Source of the DNA: Pimelobacter simplex
GTDB taxonomy: Bacteria > Actinomycetota > Actinomycetes > Propionibacteriales > Nocardioidaceae
Reading direction: 5' to 3'
Length of the DNA stretch: 64,000 nt
NCBI RefSeq assembly: GCF_900114845.1
Contig: NZ_FOUK01000009.1
Coordinates: 1-64,000, forward strand
Below are positions 32,656-41,123 of the stretch, piece after piece (within the stretch, counting starts at the first letter, position 1; every line of letters begins with the position of its first letter). The notes under the pieces were generated by a model. It did no database searches. It was not told the DNA's origin and worked only from the letters and a program-made list of their open reading frames with translations. Position numbers and translations under genes: made by a program.

Positions 32656-33639
32656 ATGAAGTACCTCTCGGCGCGCCGCAGCGCCGCCGCACTGCTCGTC
32701 ACGCCTGTCGCGCTGGCCGGCCTCGCCGCCGTCCCGGCGCCGGCGCTCGCGGCGCCCAACCTGAGTGTCGCCCTGCAGACCCAGTTCGACTTCGACGACG
32801 ACGGCGCCGACTGCGCGGTCACGTTCGCCGACAACGCGCCGTCGAAGAGCCTCACCGACAACGGGGCCACCGTGACCCAGGCCTGGGCGGACACCGGGAC
32901 GAGCGTCTCGGACGGGAACCCGGCCGACATCACCGACGTGGCCGCCTCGACCAGCATCGCGATGTCCGCGACGCCGATCGGCGCCGCCGGGGCCACGATC
33001 AAGGGCGCTGCCCGGGCGAGCGCGTCGGCCCGGCCGCGGCTGGCGACGTCGGTCTGCAAGGCCGACGCGCGGGCGCAGTCGACCGCCAGCGGGACGTTCG
33101 TGCTGGCCCAGCCGATGTGGGTGACCCTCTCGGCCCAGGGCAGCGGTCACGGCGCGATCCAGGTCGCGGCCGGCTCGATGGACGGACCGGCAGCCGTGCT
33201 GGCCGCCGACCGCGGCACCGGGACCGCGACCGCGCTCCTCCCGGCCGGTCCCCACATCGTCTCGGTGCTCGTCGGCGCCCACGCGACGACGGTGGGCCGG
33301 CGGGCGGCGTCCTACTCGGGCTCGTTCACCATCCGGCTCGCGCCGCTGGGCGAGGCCTCGCCGGTCACCGGCAACGGTCGCAGCCACGTCACGCTGGGTG
33401 CGCGCAGCTGCACGAGCAACACCGTCGCGGCCGGGCTCACCGGCAAGGTGAAGAAGGCGAAGAAGGTCGTGGTCGAGGTCAACGGGGCGAAGGCCGCGTC
33501 GTTCCAGGGCAAGAAGCTCAAGAAGCGGGCGTTCACGGTTCGTGCGGCGTCGCGCTCGAAGGCTCAGGTGACGGCGACGATCACGCTGCGCAACGGCAGG
33601 ACCGTGAGCGTCAGCCGGTCGTACCTGCCCTGCTCCTGA
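32656..33639 (+). CDS. Secreted protein of unknown function
   Basis: 327 residues. Signal peptide ending APALA-AP near residue 33. The middle is rich in Ala, Ser, Thr and Gly, with few cysteines (CAVTF, SVCKAD, SCTSN, PCS), possibly disulphide-paired. The Lys-rich C-terminal 90 residues (KVKKAKKVVVEVNGAKAA) look like a beta-rich wall-associated or Ig-like module. AGGAG precedes the ATG, and a -10-like TAGCGT lies near 32599. I recognise no family. Confidence 0.7.
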   Translation: MKYLSARRSAAALLVTPVALAGLAAVPAPALAAPNLSVALQTQFDFDDDGADCAVTFADNAPSKSLTDNGATVTQAWADTGTSVSDGNPADITDVAASTSIAMSATPIGAAGATIKGAARASASARPRLATSVCKADARAQSTASGTFVLAQPMWVTLSAQGSGHGAIQVAAGSMDGPAAVLAADRGTGTATALLPAGPHIVSVLVGAHATTVGRRAASYSGSFTIRLAPLGEASPVTGNGRSHVTLGARSCTSNTVAAGLTGKVKKAKKVVVEVNGAKAASFQGKKLKKRAFTVRAASRSKAQVTATITLRNGRTVSVSRSYLPCS

Positions 33640-33651
33640 CCGTCGGCCGGG

Positions 33652-34047
33652 TCAGAGCAGAGCGGAGACCACCCAGGCGACGAGGCCCACCACGGCCGCC
33701 AGCACGGCGACCACCGCCAGCACGAGCAGCGCCGCGAGCACGGTCCCGGCGATGCCCGTGACCAGCGCGGCGGTCGCCAGGCCGGCGCCGCGGTGGGCTG
33801 CCGGGTCGTGCCGGATGGAGCGGCGGGCGCGCAGCGCGGTGCGGATCGCGAGCGGTGAGCAGATCGCCGCCGCGAACGAGACGATCGTGAACGGCGTCAG
33901 CAGGACGCCGACGAGGCCGGTGACGGCGAGCGTGAGGGCGACGACGGCCTGGGGGTGCGTGCTCGGGATCCGGTACGACGCACCGCCCTCGGGCACCGCG
34001 GACCCGAAGGCCGGCGGGCGGTAGGGCTCGTAGGACAGGCCGCTCAT
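33652..34047 (-). CDS. DUF4190-like small membrane protein
   Basis: 131 residues. A short Pro-rich head (YEPYRPPAFGSAVPEGG) is followed by two hydrophobic hairpins: HPQAVVALTLAVTGLVGVLL with ICSPLAIRTALRARRS, and LATAALVTGIAGTVLAALLV to the C terminus. This is the DUF4190 pattern common in actinobacteria; the function is unknown. It is convergent with the secreted protein gene, 12 bases apart, and follows the deaminase gene on the same strand. Confidence 0.75.
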   Translation of the reverse strand: MSGLSYEPYRPPAFGSAVPEGGASYRIPSTHPQAVVALTLAVTGLVGVLLTPFTIVSFAAAICSPLAIRTALRARRSIRHDPAAHRGAGLATAALVTGIAGTVLAALLVLAVVAVLAAVVGLVAWVVSALL

Positions 34048-34076
34048 GGAGCCATCCTGCCCGGGCGGTGGTGACG

Positions 34077-35099
34077 CTACGCCTCGTCGGGCGCGGCGAG
34101 CCAGGCGTCGATGGCCGCGAGCGACGCGGCGACGACGTCCTGGGGCGCGCGGCTGGCGCGGAAGGACATCCGGGCGAGCTCGGCGAGCTGGTCGTCGCCG
34201 AGGCCGTGGGCGGCGCGCATGGTGGTGTACTGGCCGGCCAGGCGGGAGCCGAAGAGGAGCGGGTCGTCGGCACCGAGGGCCACGGTGGCGCCGGCCTCGA
34301 GGAGCGTCGGGAGCGGGACCGAGGTCAGGTCGGAGTAGACGCCGAGCGCGACGTTCGAGACCGGGCAGACCTCGAGGGCGACGCCGGCGTCGACGATCCG
34401 GGCGAGGAGGGCGGGGTCCTCGGCGGCGCGGACGCCGTGACCGAGCCGGTCGGCGTGGAGGGAGTCGAGGCACACGCGGATGTGCTCGGGCCCGCGCAGC
34501 TCGCCGCCGTGGGGGGCGAGCAGGAGGCCGGCCCGCTCGGCGATAGCGAAGGCGCCGGCGAACTCCGAGGTGCGGCCGCGGCGCTCGTCGTTGGAGAGGC
34601 CGAAGCCGACCACGCCGCGGCCGGCGTACTGGCCGGCGAGGCGGGCGAGCGTCCGCGCGTCGAGGGGGTGGCGGGTGCGGTTGGCGGCGATGACGACGGC
34701 GATCCCGAGGCCGGTGCGCTCCGAGGCGTCGCGGACCGCGTCGAGGACCAGGTCGGTGAAGGCGCTGATCCCGCCGAAGCGGGCGCCGTAGCCGCTGGGG
34801 TCGACCTGGATCTCCAGCCACCGGCCGCCGTCGGCGACGTCGTCCTCGGCGGCCTCGCGCACGAGACGTCGTACGTCGTCCTCGGTGCGCAGCACGGACC
34901 GGGCGACGTCGTACAGGCGCTGGAACCGGAACCAGCCCTTCTCGTCGGCCGCCGTCAGGTGCGGCGGCCACTCGGAGACGAGCGCGTCGGGGAGGTGGAT
35001 GCCGTCGCGGGCCGCGAGCTCGAGGAGCGTCGCGTGCCGCATCGACCCGGTGAAGTGCAGGTGGAGGTGCGCCTTGGGCAACGCCTGGAGATCCCGCAC
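34077..35099 (-). CDS. Adenosine deaminase family protein
   Basis: 340 residues. The HxH zinc motif is in LPKAHLHLHFTGSMRHATLLELA; later come LLAPHGGELRGPEH, RLGHGVRAAEDP, LEVCPVSNVALGVYSDL and VALGADDPLLFGS. These supply the zinc ligands, the catalytic Glu and the Asp pair of the ADA/ADE family, which deaminates adenosine (or adenine) to inosine in purine salvage. Length fits adenosine deaminase. The GTG at 35099 is six bases after TACGAT, a leaderless-type promoter. Start choice rests on this and on the HLHL motif lying near the N terminus. Confidence 0.85.
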   Translation of the reverse strand: MRDLQALPKAHLHLHFTGSMRHATLLELAARDGIHLPDALVSEWPPHLTAADEKGWFRFQRLYDVARSVLRTEDDVRRLVREAAEDDVADGGRWLEIQVDPSGYGARFGGISAFTDLVLDAVRDASERTGLGIAVVIAANRTRHPLDARTLARLAGQYAGRGVVGFGLSNDERRGRTSEFAGAFAIAERAGLLLAPHGGELRGPEHIRVCLDSLHADRLGHGVRAAEDPALLARIVDAGVALEVCPVSNVALGVYSDLTSVPLPTLLEAGATVALGADDPLLFGSRLAGQYTTMRAAHGLGDDQLAELARMSFRASRAPQDVVAASLAAIDAWLAAPDEA

Positions 35100-35105
35100 G
35101 GCGCC

Positions 35106-35111
35106 ATCGTA
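35106..35111 (-). promoter_or_regulatory. -10 element of a probable leaderless promoter
   Basis: On the minus strand TACGAT, six bases, then the GTG of the deaminase gene at 35099. Confidence 0.4.
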
Positions 35112-35157
35112 GGGGGAGCGGCTGTAACGTCGAGCACCCCTAGGGCCAAGAGGGGAC

Positions 35158-35751
35158 ATGAGCGACCAGCCCGACGACGTCCGGCGCATCGGGCACGACC
35201 CCGACGCGTTCGAGGCGTTCTACCGTGCCCACCTCGACCTGGTGCAGCGGTTCGTCGCGCGCCGGGTAAGCGACCCGCACCTCGCCGCCGACCTGACCGC
35301 CGACGTCTTCCTCGCCGCCGTCGACGCCGCAGCCGGCTACGACCCGCGCCGGGGAAGACCCGCGGCCTGGGTCACCGGGGTGGCCCGCAACGTCGTGGCG
35401 GGCGAGTTCCGCCGCCAGGGGCGCCAGCGCACCGCCGTCCGCAAGCTCGCCGGACGGCGCCTCCTCGACGCCGACAGCCTGGGCCGGATCGAGGAGCGGA
35501 TCGACGCCGAGCGCGAGACCCGCCAGCTGTACGACGCCCTCGGCGCCCTGCGCCCCCGCGACCGCGCGCTCATGGAGCTGGTCGCGATCGAAGGGCTGTC
35601 GGTCACCGACGCGGCTGCCGTGCTGGGGGTGAAGCCGGCCACCGCGCGGGTCCGGCTGCACCGCAGCCGGCGCCTGGTCCAGTCCCACCTGCGGCCTCCG
35701 CACCCCCATGCCGTCGCGGAGGCCGCTCTCACCCCGGAGGTTCCGTCATGA
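35158..35751 (+). CDS. ECF-type RNA polymerase sigma factor
   Basis: 197 residues. Region 2 reads FEAFYRAHLDLVQRFVARRV, then ADLTADVFLAAVDAAAGYDP; region 4 reads ALGALRPRDRALMELVAIEG, then SVTDAAAVLGVKPATARVRLHRSRRLV. There is no region 1.1 or 3, so it is a two-domain extracytoplasmic-function sigma factor. Its stop overlaps the start of the next gene (ATGA), whose product is membrane-anchored. That is the common sigma/partner layout. Confidence 0.85.
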   Translation: MSDQPDDVRRIGHDPDAFEAFYRAHLDLVQRFVARRVSDPHLAADLTADVFLAAVDAAAGYDPRRGRPAAWVTGVARNVVAGEFRRQGRQRTAVRKLAGRRLLDADSLGRIEERIDAERETRQLYDALGALRPRDRALMELVAIEGLSVTDAAAVLGVKPATARVRLHRSRRLVQSHLRPPHPHAVAEAALTPEVPS

Positions 35752-36326
35752 CGTCCACCTTGGACACGTTCGAGCAGTCCCTGCTCACCGAGCTGCGCCG
35801 GCACGTCGCCGAGCGCCCCGCCCCCCAGCTCCGCCGCCGGAGCCGGACCCGCCGGTGGGCCGCGACCGGCGCCGGACTCGTCGCCGCCGGATCGGTCGCG
35901 GCCGGCGCGGTGCTGCTGCAGCCCGGGCCCGCGTTCGCCGTCCAGGAGGAGGCGGACGGCGACATCGTGGTCACCATCGCCAGCCTGAAGGACGCCGACG
36001 GCCTCGAGCGGGCCCTGGAGGAGCACGGCGTCGAGGCAGAGGTCACCTACGGCGCCGACGACCTCCTGCCGGACGTGCGGGAGGTGCCGCCGCCCTCGGG
36101 CGACGACCCGGGGCCCCGCATGGAGACCGGGGGCGAGACCGCCGCCGAGCCGCCGGCCGGTCCGCTCGCCTGCGACGTGATCGCGGTCGAGCTGCGGGGC
36201 GGCGAGATCACCTTCCGGCTGCCGGCCGAGGCGGTCGCGGCGGCGTCCCCGCTGCAGATCCGGACCGCGGGGGAGACCGACGGCTGGTCGGCGATCGCGG
36301 TGCAGTGGGAGCGACCCGTCTGCTGA
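35748..36326 (+). CDS. Membrane-anchored partner of the sigma factor
   Basis: 192 residues. An N-terminal cytoplasmic stretch of about 40 residues (DTFEQSLLTELRRHVAERPA) precedes one membrane segment (GLVAAGSVAAGAVLL, residues 44-58) and an extracytoplasmic acidic domain with DIVVTIASLKDADGLERALEEHG. There is no zinc-binding HxxxCxxC motif, so it is not a classical ZAS anti-sigma factor, but the coupled position and topology suggest it modulates the sigma factor or is its main target. The extracytoplasmic part could sense envelope state. Confidence 0.65.
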   Translation: MTSTLDTFEQSLLTELRRHVAERPAPQLRRRSRTRRWAATGAGLVAAGSVAAGAVLLQPGPAFAVQEEADGDIVVTIASLKDADGLERALEEHGVEAEVTYGADDLLPDVREVPPPSGDDPGPRMETGGETAAEPPAGPLACDVIAVELRGGEITFRLPAEAVAAASPLQIRTAGETDGWSAIAVQWERPVC

Positions 36327-36341
36327 CCCTTCGAGCCGGAC

Positions 36342-36399
36342 TTGAACACGTTCAAAACCTGCCCTAGGCTGCACGCACCAAGGTTTTGAACGTGTTCAA
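36342..36399. promoter_or_regulatory. Duplicated palindromic operator flanking a promoter
   Basis: Positions 36342-36360 are the exact reverse complement of 36381-36399. Each arm contains a TTGAAC-N2-GTTCAA palindrome. Between them lies a -10-like TAGGCT (36364-36369). Two such sites around one promoter, with a TetR gene downstream, make a TetR operator the best reading. Confidence 0.7.
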
Positions 36400-36412
36400 G
36401 AAAGGATCGGCC

Positions 36413-36829
36413 ATGAACTGGACCATCGCCAGCCACCTCACCTACCTCGGGGTGACCGTGCCGCTGACCATCTGGGTCGCGAGCACGCTCTCGCGCAACG
36501 GCCGGGTCTTCCTGGCCGACGTCTTCAAGGGCGACGAGGGCCTCGCCGACGCCGTCAACCGGCTGCTGGTCGTCGGGTTCTACCTGCTCAACCTCGGCTT
36601 CGTGACGCTCTTCGTGCGCAGCGGCCGGATCCACGACGCCGAGGGCCTCTTCGACTCGCTCAGCGTCAAGATCGGCGTCGTCCTGCTGACCCTGGGCGTG
36701 CTGCACTTCGTCAACGTCTGGGTGTTCAACCGGCTGCGCCGCCGGCACCGGATGGAGGAGCTCTACCGGGTGCCCCCGCCGCCGCCCCTCCCTCGCTACC
36801 CCCTGCCGGCCTACCCCGTGCCGCGCTGA
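36413..36829 (+). CDS. Small membrane protein under the duplicated operator
   Basis: 138 residues with three or four membrane segments: IASHLTYLGVTVPLTIWVAS, LLVVGFYLLNLGFVTLFV and IGVVLLTLGVLHFVNVWVF. The tail is Pro-rich (PPPPPLPRYPLPAYPVPR). No family is recognised. AAAGGA precedes the ATG at 36413; an in-frame ATG at 36386 lies inside the operator and is rejected. The gene after it encodes a TetR regulator that probably controls both. Confidence 0.7.
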   Translation: MNWTIASHLTYLGVTVPLTIWVASTLSRNGRVFLADVFKGDEGLADAVNRLLVVGFYLLNLGFVTLFVRSGRIHDAEGLFDSLSVKIGVVLLTLGVLHFVNVWVFNRLRRRHRMEELYRVPPPPPLPRYPLPAYPVPR

Positions 36830-36836
36830 GCGTCTC

Positions 36837-36842
36837 TAGGGT
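36837..36842 (+). promoter_or_regulatory. -10 element of a probable leaderless promoter
   Basis: TAGGGT, then seven bases, then the GTG of the TetR gene at 36850. It would give the regulator its own transcript. Confidence 0.45.
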
Positions 36843-36849
36843 GGAGCCC

Positions 36850-37521
36850 GTGCCGGACACCCCGCGGACCCCCAAGGCGGCGCAGACACGTGCCGCCATC
36901 CTCGCCACCGCGCTCCGGCTCTTCCGCGAGGACGGCTACGACCGCACGACCATGCGCGCCGTCGCCAAGGAGGCGGGCGTCTCGCTCGGCAGCGCCTACT
37001 ACTACTTCGCCTCCAAGGAGCACCTCGTCCAGGCGTTCTACGACGAGCTGCTCACCGAGCACCAGGCGGCCGTCGAGGAGGTCCTCGCCCGCGAGTCCGG
37101 CTTCGCCGCCCGGCTGCAGGGGAGCCTCGAGGCCTGGCTCGCGGTCGCCGCCCCGCACCACGCGTTCGCAGCGCAGTTCTTCCGCAACGCCGCCGACCCG
37201 GCCAGCCCGCTCTCGCCGTTCAGCGCCGAGTCCGCCCCCGCCCGCGACGGCAGCATCGCACTCATGCGCCGCCTCCTCGACGGCTCCGACGCGAAGGTCT
37301 CCCGCGCCCTCCAGGCGCAGCTGCCCGACCTGCTCTGGCTGCTGCAGATGGGCGTCGTCCTCTTCTGGGTGTACGACGCCAGCGACGACCAGCGCCGGAC
37401 CCGGACCCTCGTGCGCGGCCTGGTCCCCCTCGTCGACCGGCTGGTCCGGATGAGCCGGCTGCCGGTGCTGCGCGGCGTCGTGGACGACGTCCTGGCGCTC
37501 GTCGCCTCGCTGCGGACCTGA
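36850..37521 (+). CDS. TetR/AcrR family transcriptional regulator
   Basis: 223 residues. The N-terminal TetR helix-turn-helix reads AAQTRAAILATALRLFREDG, then YDRTTMRAVAKEAGVSLGSA, then YYYFASKEHLVQAFYDELL. The C-terminal part (helical, from residue 60) is the ligand and dimer domain, with PHHAFAAQFFRNAADPASPL and PDLLWLLQMGVVLFWVYD. It sits 20 bases after the membrane protein gene, whose promoter carries two palindromic sites it probably binds. I chose the GTG at 36850 over the GTG at 36841 because the latter overlaps the -10 element. Confidence 0.85.
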   Translation: MPDTPRTPKAAQTRAAILATALRLFREDGYDRTTMRAVAKEAGVSLGSAYYYFASKEHLVQAFYDELLTEHQAAVEEVLARESGFAARLQGSLEAWLAVAAPHHAFAAQFFRNAADPASPLSPFSAESAPARDGSIALMRRLLDGSDAKVSRALQAQLPDLLWLLQMGVVLFWVYDASDDQRRTRTLVRGLVPLVDRLVRMSRLPVLRGVVDDVLALVASLRT

Positions 37522-37656
37522 GCGACCCTGGCCGCCGTTGGGTTCGGTCCGTACTTTGGTCGGCACCGGGTGCATCTGTAGAGTGCTCTCTGGTGGATCT
37601 TCCACATGGTCGGTCGCGCCCTCAACCAGGGTGCGCGCGACCGGGAGAAGCCGCGG

Positions 37657-37729
37657 AGGGCACTAGCTCAACTGGCAGAGCATCGGTCTCCAAAACCGAA
37701 GGTTGGGGGTTCAAGTCCCTCGTGCCCTG
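37657..37729 (+). tRNA. tRNA-Trp (CCA)
   Basis: 73 bases. Acceptor AGGGCAC pairs with GTGCCCT, discriminator G. D arm GCTCAACTGGCAGAGC. Anticodon stem TCGGT/ACCGA around CTCCAAA, anticodon CCA. T loop TTCAAGT. It lies directly before secE, the usual actinobacterial order. Confidence 0.95.
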
Positions 37730-37786
37730 CAAGAGATGACGAAGCTGCTGGCACTGGCCAGCACGACAAGTGAGAAGGTGAGCAGC

Positions 37787-38050
37787 GTGGCGGATGCTCC
37801 GGCAGTCCGTGGGGGCCGCAAGGACTCCTCGGGCGGCAAGCAGCCCGAGAAGCGCACCGGTCCGGTGACCTTCTACCGCCAGGTGGTCGCCGAGCTCCGC
37901 AAGGTCGTCTACCCGACCCGCGAGCAGCTGGGCACCTACTTCATCGTCGTCATCGTCTTCGTCCTCGTGATGATCGCGCTCGTGTCCGTGCTCGACCTCG
38001 CGCTGGGCAAGCTCGCGTTCCAGATCTTCACGGGCGCGGACGACATCTGA
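37787..38050 (+). CDS. secE: Preprotein translocase subunit SecE
   Basis: 87 residues. The amphipathic region TGPVTFYRQVVAELRKVVYPTREQL precedes one membrane helix, YFIVVIVFVLVMIALVSVLDL. This is the single-helix SecE of gram-positive bacteria, clamping SecY in the translocon. The GTG at 37787 has GAAGGTGAG upstream. An in-frame ATG at 37736 would start seven bases after the tRNA and is less likely. Confidence 0.92.
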   Translation: MADAPAVRGGRKDSSGGKQPEKRTGPVTFYRQVVAELRKVVYPTREQLGTYFIVVIVFVLVMIALVSVLDLALGKLAFQIFTGADDI

Positions 38051-38111
38051 CGGGGCGGGCGCACTCGCGCCCCGCCTCGTGACCCGTACGAAACAACTGA
38101 TGGAGCAGCAC

Positions 38112-38987
38112 GTGTCCGAGCAGTACGACCCGGCCCACGACGCCGAGGACACCGCCGCCGCCGAGGCCTTCGCGGCCGCCGAGCTCGCCGACGAGGCGGT
38201 CGACGAGACCGCTGACGTCGAGGCCGACGTCGACATCGACGTCGAGGCCGAGGTGCAGGCCGAGGCCGACGACGAGACCGACGTCGAGCCCGCGGCGGAC
38301 GAGTCCGAGCCCACCGACGAGGCCGAGGCCGCCGACGAGACCGAGCCCGAGGACCAGGACCCGCTCGAGGCCTTCCGCCGCGAGCTGTGGGCCAAGCCCG
38401 GCGACTGGTTCGTGGTGCACACCTACTCCGGCATGGAGAACCGGGTGAAGCAGAACCTCGAGAACCGGATCCACTCCCTCAACATGGAGGACTACATCCA
38501 CGAGATCGTGGTCCCCACCGAGGAGGTCGCCGAGATCAAGAACGGCCAGCGCAAGATGGTCAAGCGCACCGTTCTCCCCGGCTACGTCCTGGTCCGGATG
38601 GACCTCACCGACGAGTCCTGGGCCGCCGTGCGGCACACGCCGTCGGTCACCGGGTTCGTGGGGCACTCCCACCAGCCGGTCCCGCTGAGCATGGACGAGG
38701 TCGAGAAGATGCTCGCCCCGGCCGTGGTCACCGCGGCCGCTGCCGAGGCCGAGGCCGCCGCGGCCACCTCGACCGGGGGCACCGCCACCGCGCCGGCCAA
38801 GAAGCCGATCGAGGTCGCCGACTTCGGCGTCAACGACTCCGTCCTCATCGTCGACGGCGCCTTCGCGACGCTGCACGCGACGATCACCGAGATCAACGCC
38901 GAGGCCCAGCGGGTCAAGGCGCTGGTCGAGATCTTCGGCCGGGAGACCCCGGTCGAGCTCAGCTTCGGCCAGATCCAGCGGGTCTGA
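38112..38987 (+). CDS. nusG: Transcription termination/antitermination protein NusG
   Basis: 291 residues. An acidic, low-complexity N-terminal extension of about 90 residues (Asp/Glu/Ala) precedes the NGN domain: KPGDWFVVHTYSGMENRVKQ, then NLENRIHSLNMEDYIHEIVV, then GYVLVRMDLTDESWAAVRHT. The KOW domain follows an Ala-rich linker: NDSVLIVDGAFATLHATITE. NusG binds the RNA polymerase clamp and couples to Rho or ribosomes. The GTG at 38112 (GGAG upstream) is preferred; an ATG at 38100 is also in frame. Long acidic extensions are common in actinobacterial NusG. Confidence 0.93.
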   Translation: MSEQYDPAHDAEDTAAAEAFAAAELADEAVDETADVEADVDIDVEAEVQAEADDETDVEPAADESEPTDEAEAADETEPEDQDPLEAFRRELWAKPGDWFVVHTYSGMENRVKQNLENRIHSLNMEDYIHEIVVPTEEVAEIKNGQRKMVKRTVLPGYVLVRMDLTDESWAAVRHTPSVTGFVGHSHQPVPLSMDEVEKMLAPAVVTAAAAEAEAAAATSTGGTATAPAKKPIEVADFGVNDSVLIVDGAFATLHATITEINAEAQRVKALVEIFGRETPVELSFGQIQRV

Positions 38988-39142
38988 CCGAGCGGCCCCG
39001 CGCGGGCCGCGATTTCGCCGTCCGCGCGTGGGCGCGGAAGAATGTCTGGGTTGCCCGGTCCCTCGTGGGCCGGTGACGCAGGTGGCAGAGGCGTACGACG
39101 TGCGCCTCGTCATGACCACGAGAAGAAAGAGAGGGCACAGGA

Positions 39143-39577
39143 ATGCCTCCCAAGAAGAAGATCGCCGCACTGGTCAAGGTGCAGCTGCAGGCCGGCTCGG
39201 CGACCCCGGCTCCGCCGGTCGGTACCGCCCTCGGTCCGCACGGCGTGAACATCATGGACTTCTGCAAGGCGTACAACGCGCAGACCGAGTCCATGCGCGG
39301 CAACGTCATCCCGGTCGAGATCACGATCTACGAGGACCGGTCCTTCGACTTCATCACGAAGACCCCGCCGGCCGCGGAGCTGATCAAGAAGGCCGCCGGC
39401 CTCAAGAAGGGCTCGGGCGTCCCGCACAAGGAGAAGGTCGGCAAGCTGACCAAGGACCAGGTGCGCGAGATCGCCACGACCAAGCTCCCCGACCTCAACG
39501 CCAACGACGTCGACGCCGCCATGAAGATCGTGGAGGGCACCGCCCGCTCCATGGGCGTCACCGTCGAGGGCGCCTGA
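39143..39577 (+). CDS. rplK: 50S ribosomal protein L11
   Basis: 144 residues, full length. AALVKVQLQAGSATPAPPVG, then TALGPHGVNIMDFCKAYNAQ is the N-terminal domain with the proline-rich switch; the RNA-binding C-terminal domain ends VEGTARSMGVTVEGA. L11 forms the GTPase-associated centre and the thiopeptide and RelA response site. It is followed by rplA after 61 bases. The 155-base gap to nusG may hold the leader through which L1 represses the pair; no clear L1 site was located. Confidence 0.97.
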   Translation: MPPKKKIAALVKVQLQAGSATPAPPVGTALGPHGVNIMDFCKAYNAQTESMRGNVIPVEITIYEDRSFDFITKTPPAAELIKKAAGLKKGSGVPHKEKVGKLTKDQVREIATTKLPDLNANDVDAAMKIVEGTARSMGVTVEGA

Positions 39578-39638
39578 ACCACTGTGGGAGGGCCGCGCTG
39601 GCCCGCTGACCACATCTCCTGAAAGCAGAGGACCACTG

Positions 39639-40352
39639 ATGCAGCGCAGCAAGACCTACCGCGCGGCTGCCGAGACGTTCGACAAGAACGAGCTCTACGC
39701 GCCGCTCGCCGCGATCAAGATCGCGAAGACCAGCAGCAAGAAGAAGTTCGACGAGACCGTGGACGTCGTGTTCCGCCTCGGCGTCGACCCCCGCAAGGCG
39801 GACCAGATGGTGCGCGGCACCGTCAACCTGCCGCACGGCACGGGCAAGACCGCCCGCGTCCTCGTGTTCGCCAACGGCGACAAGGCCGACGCCGCCCGTG
39901 AGGCCGGCGCCGACTTCGTCGGCAGCGACGAGCTCATCGACAAGGTCGCCGGCGGCTGGACCGACTTCGACGCCGTGGTCGCGACCCCGGACCTCATGGG
40001 CAAGGTCGGCCGCCTCGGCCGCGTGCTCGGTCCCCGTGGCCTCATGCCGAACCCGAAGGTCGGCACCGTGACGCCGGACCCGGCCAAGGCCGTCTCCGAC
40101 ATCAAGGGCGGAAAGATCGAGTTCCGCGTCGACCGCCACGCCAACCTGCACTTCATCATCGGCAAGGCGTCCTTCTCCGAGCAGCAGCTCGCCGAGAACT
40201 ACGCCGCTGCCCTCGAGGAGGTGCTGCGGCTCAAGCCGGCCAGCTCCAAGGGCCGCTACCTGAAGAAGGTCACCGTCTCCACGACCATGGGCCCCGGCGT
40301 CCAGGTCGACCCCAACCGCATCAAGAACGTCGCGGCTGAGGACGAGGCCTGA
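39639..40352 (+). CDS. rplA: 50S ribosomal protein L1
   Basis: 237 residues, full length. The family core is GKVGRLGRVLGPRGLMPNPK, then VGTVTPDPAKAVSDIKGGKI. L1 forms the mobile stalk that helps the E-site tRNA leave, and in many bacteria represses the L11-L1 mRNA. A strong terminator follows at 40371. Confidence 0.97.
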   Translation: MQRSKTYRAAAETFDKNELYAPLAAIKIAKTSSKKKFDETVDVVFRLGVDPRKADQMVRGTVNLPHGTGKTARVLVFANGDKADAAREAGADFVGSDELIDKVAGGWTDFDAVVATPDLMGKVGRLGRVLGPRGLMPNPKVGTVTPDPAKAVSDIKGGKIEFRVDRHANLHFIIGKASFSEQQLAENYAAALEEVLRLKPASSKGRYLKKVTVSTTMGPGVQVDPNRIKNVAAEDEA

Positions 40353-40370
40353 TCCAGGCACCAGTCAAGG

Positions 40371-40409
40371 ACGACGCCCGCCGCTCCCCTCGGGGACGGC
40401 GGGCGTCGT
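40371..40409 (+). terminator. Terminator after rplA
   Basis: ACGACGCCCGCCG pairs with CGGCGGGCGTCGT, a perfect 13-bp stem with a 13-base loop, then GCTTCT. It ends the secE-nusG-rplK-rplA transcript. Confidence 0.85.
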
Positions 40410-40427
40410 GCTTCTCGGCGGGCGGCC

Positions 40428-40433
40428 TAGGGT
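40428..40433 (+). promoter_or_regulatory. -10 element of a probable leaderless promoter
   Basis: TAGGGT, six bases, then the GTG of the lipoprotein gene at 40440. Confidence 0.45.
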
Positions 40434-40439
40434 GACGGC

Positions 40440-41123
40440 GTGAAGCCTGCCCTCGGGATCCTCGCGGCGCTCACCGCCCTGACCGCCCTGGCCGGTCTGT
40501 CTGGCTGCACCTCCGATCCCGCACCCGACGCGGTGCCGGAGCCCGGGCTCACTACGGCGCCGCCGGGCCACGAGGAGCTCTCGCCCGGCTGGGACGAGAG
40601 CCCCGACGAGCCCGCGCCGACCCCCGACGACAGGCTCGACGACGCCGCACTGACCGCGCTGCTGCGGACCCGGGCCACGGCGTCCGGTGCGGACCACTGT
40701 GCCGCCGGCCAGGTCACCGTCACGCTCGAGGGCTACGACCAGGCGGCGGGGCACCGCTACAGCCGGGTCGTGGTCCGCAACAGCGGTGACGAGCCGTGCG
40801 TGGTCGAGGGCGTGCCCGGCGTCGGTGCGCGCGGCGACTGGGGGACGACGTTCGTCAACGAGGTCGGCCGCGGCTCGTCCGACGTCCCTGCCGAGCCGGT
40901 GCGGCTGGCCCCCGGGGAGCGGGCGTCGAGCGACCTGGAGTGGACCGGCGACCTGGCCGGTGCCGCACCCGGGTCCGAGCGCATCTCGCTGCTGGTGCTC
41001 CAGCTCGCGCGCGGTCAGGTACCGGTCGCGGTGCCGGCGCGGATCGCCGGGGACACCCCCGACGACCCGCCGCTCGACATCGGGCCGCTCACCACGCTGC
41101 GGCTCGCTCCGTTCAGGCGCTGA
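40440..41123 (+). CDS. DUF4232-like lipoprotein
   Basis: 227 residues. Signal peptide with lipobox GLSGC (Cys near residue 22), then a Pro/Asp/Glu-rich linker (residues 25-65). A beta-rich domain follows: CAAGQVTVTLEGYDQAAGHR, then YSRVVVRNSGDEPCVVEGVP, then APGERASSDLEW. The motif of paired cysteines in such a domain is typical of the DUF4232 extracytoplasmic family of actinobacteria. Function unknown. It overlaps the end of the aminotransferase gene by 11 bases, convergently. Confidence 0.75.
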   Translation: MKPALGILAALTALTALAGLSGCTSDPAPDAVPEPGLTTAPPGHEELSPGWDESPDEPAPTPDDRLDDAALTALLRTRATASGADHCAAGQVTVTLEGYDQAAGHRYSRVVVRNSGDEPCVVEGVPGVGARGDWGTTFVNEVGRGSSDVPAEPVRLAPGERASSDLEWTGDLAGAAPGSERISLLVLQLARGQVPVAVPARIAGDTPDDPPLDIGPLTTLRLAPFRR

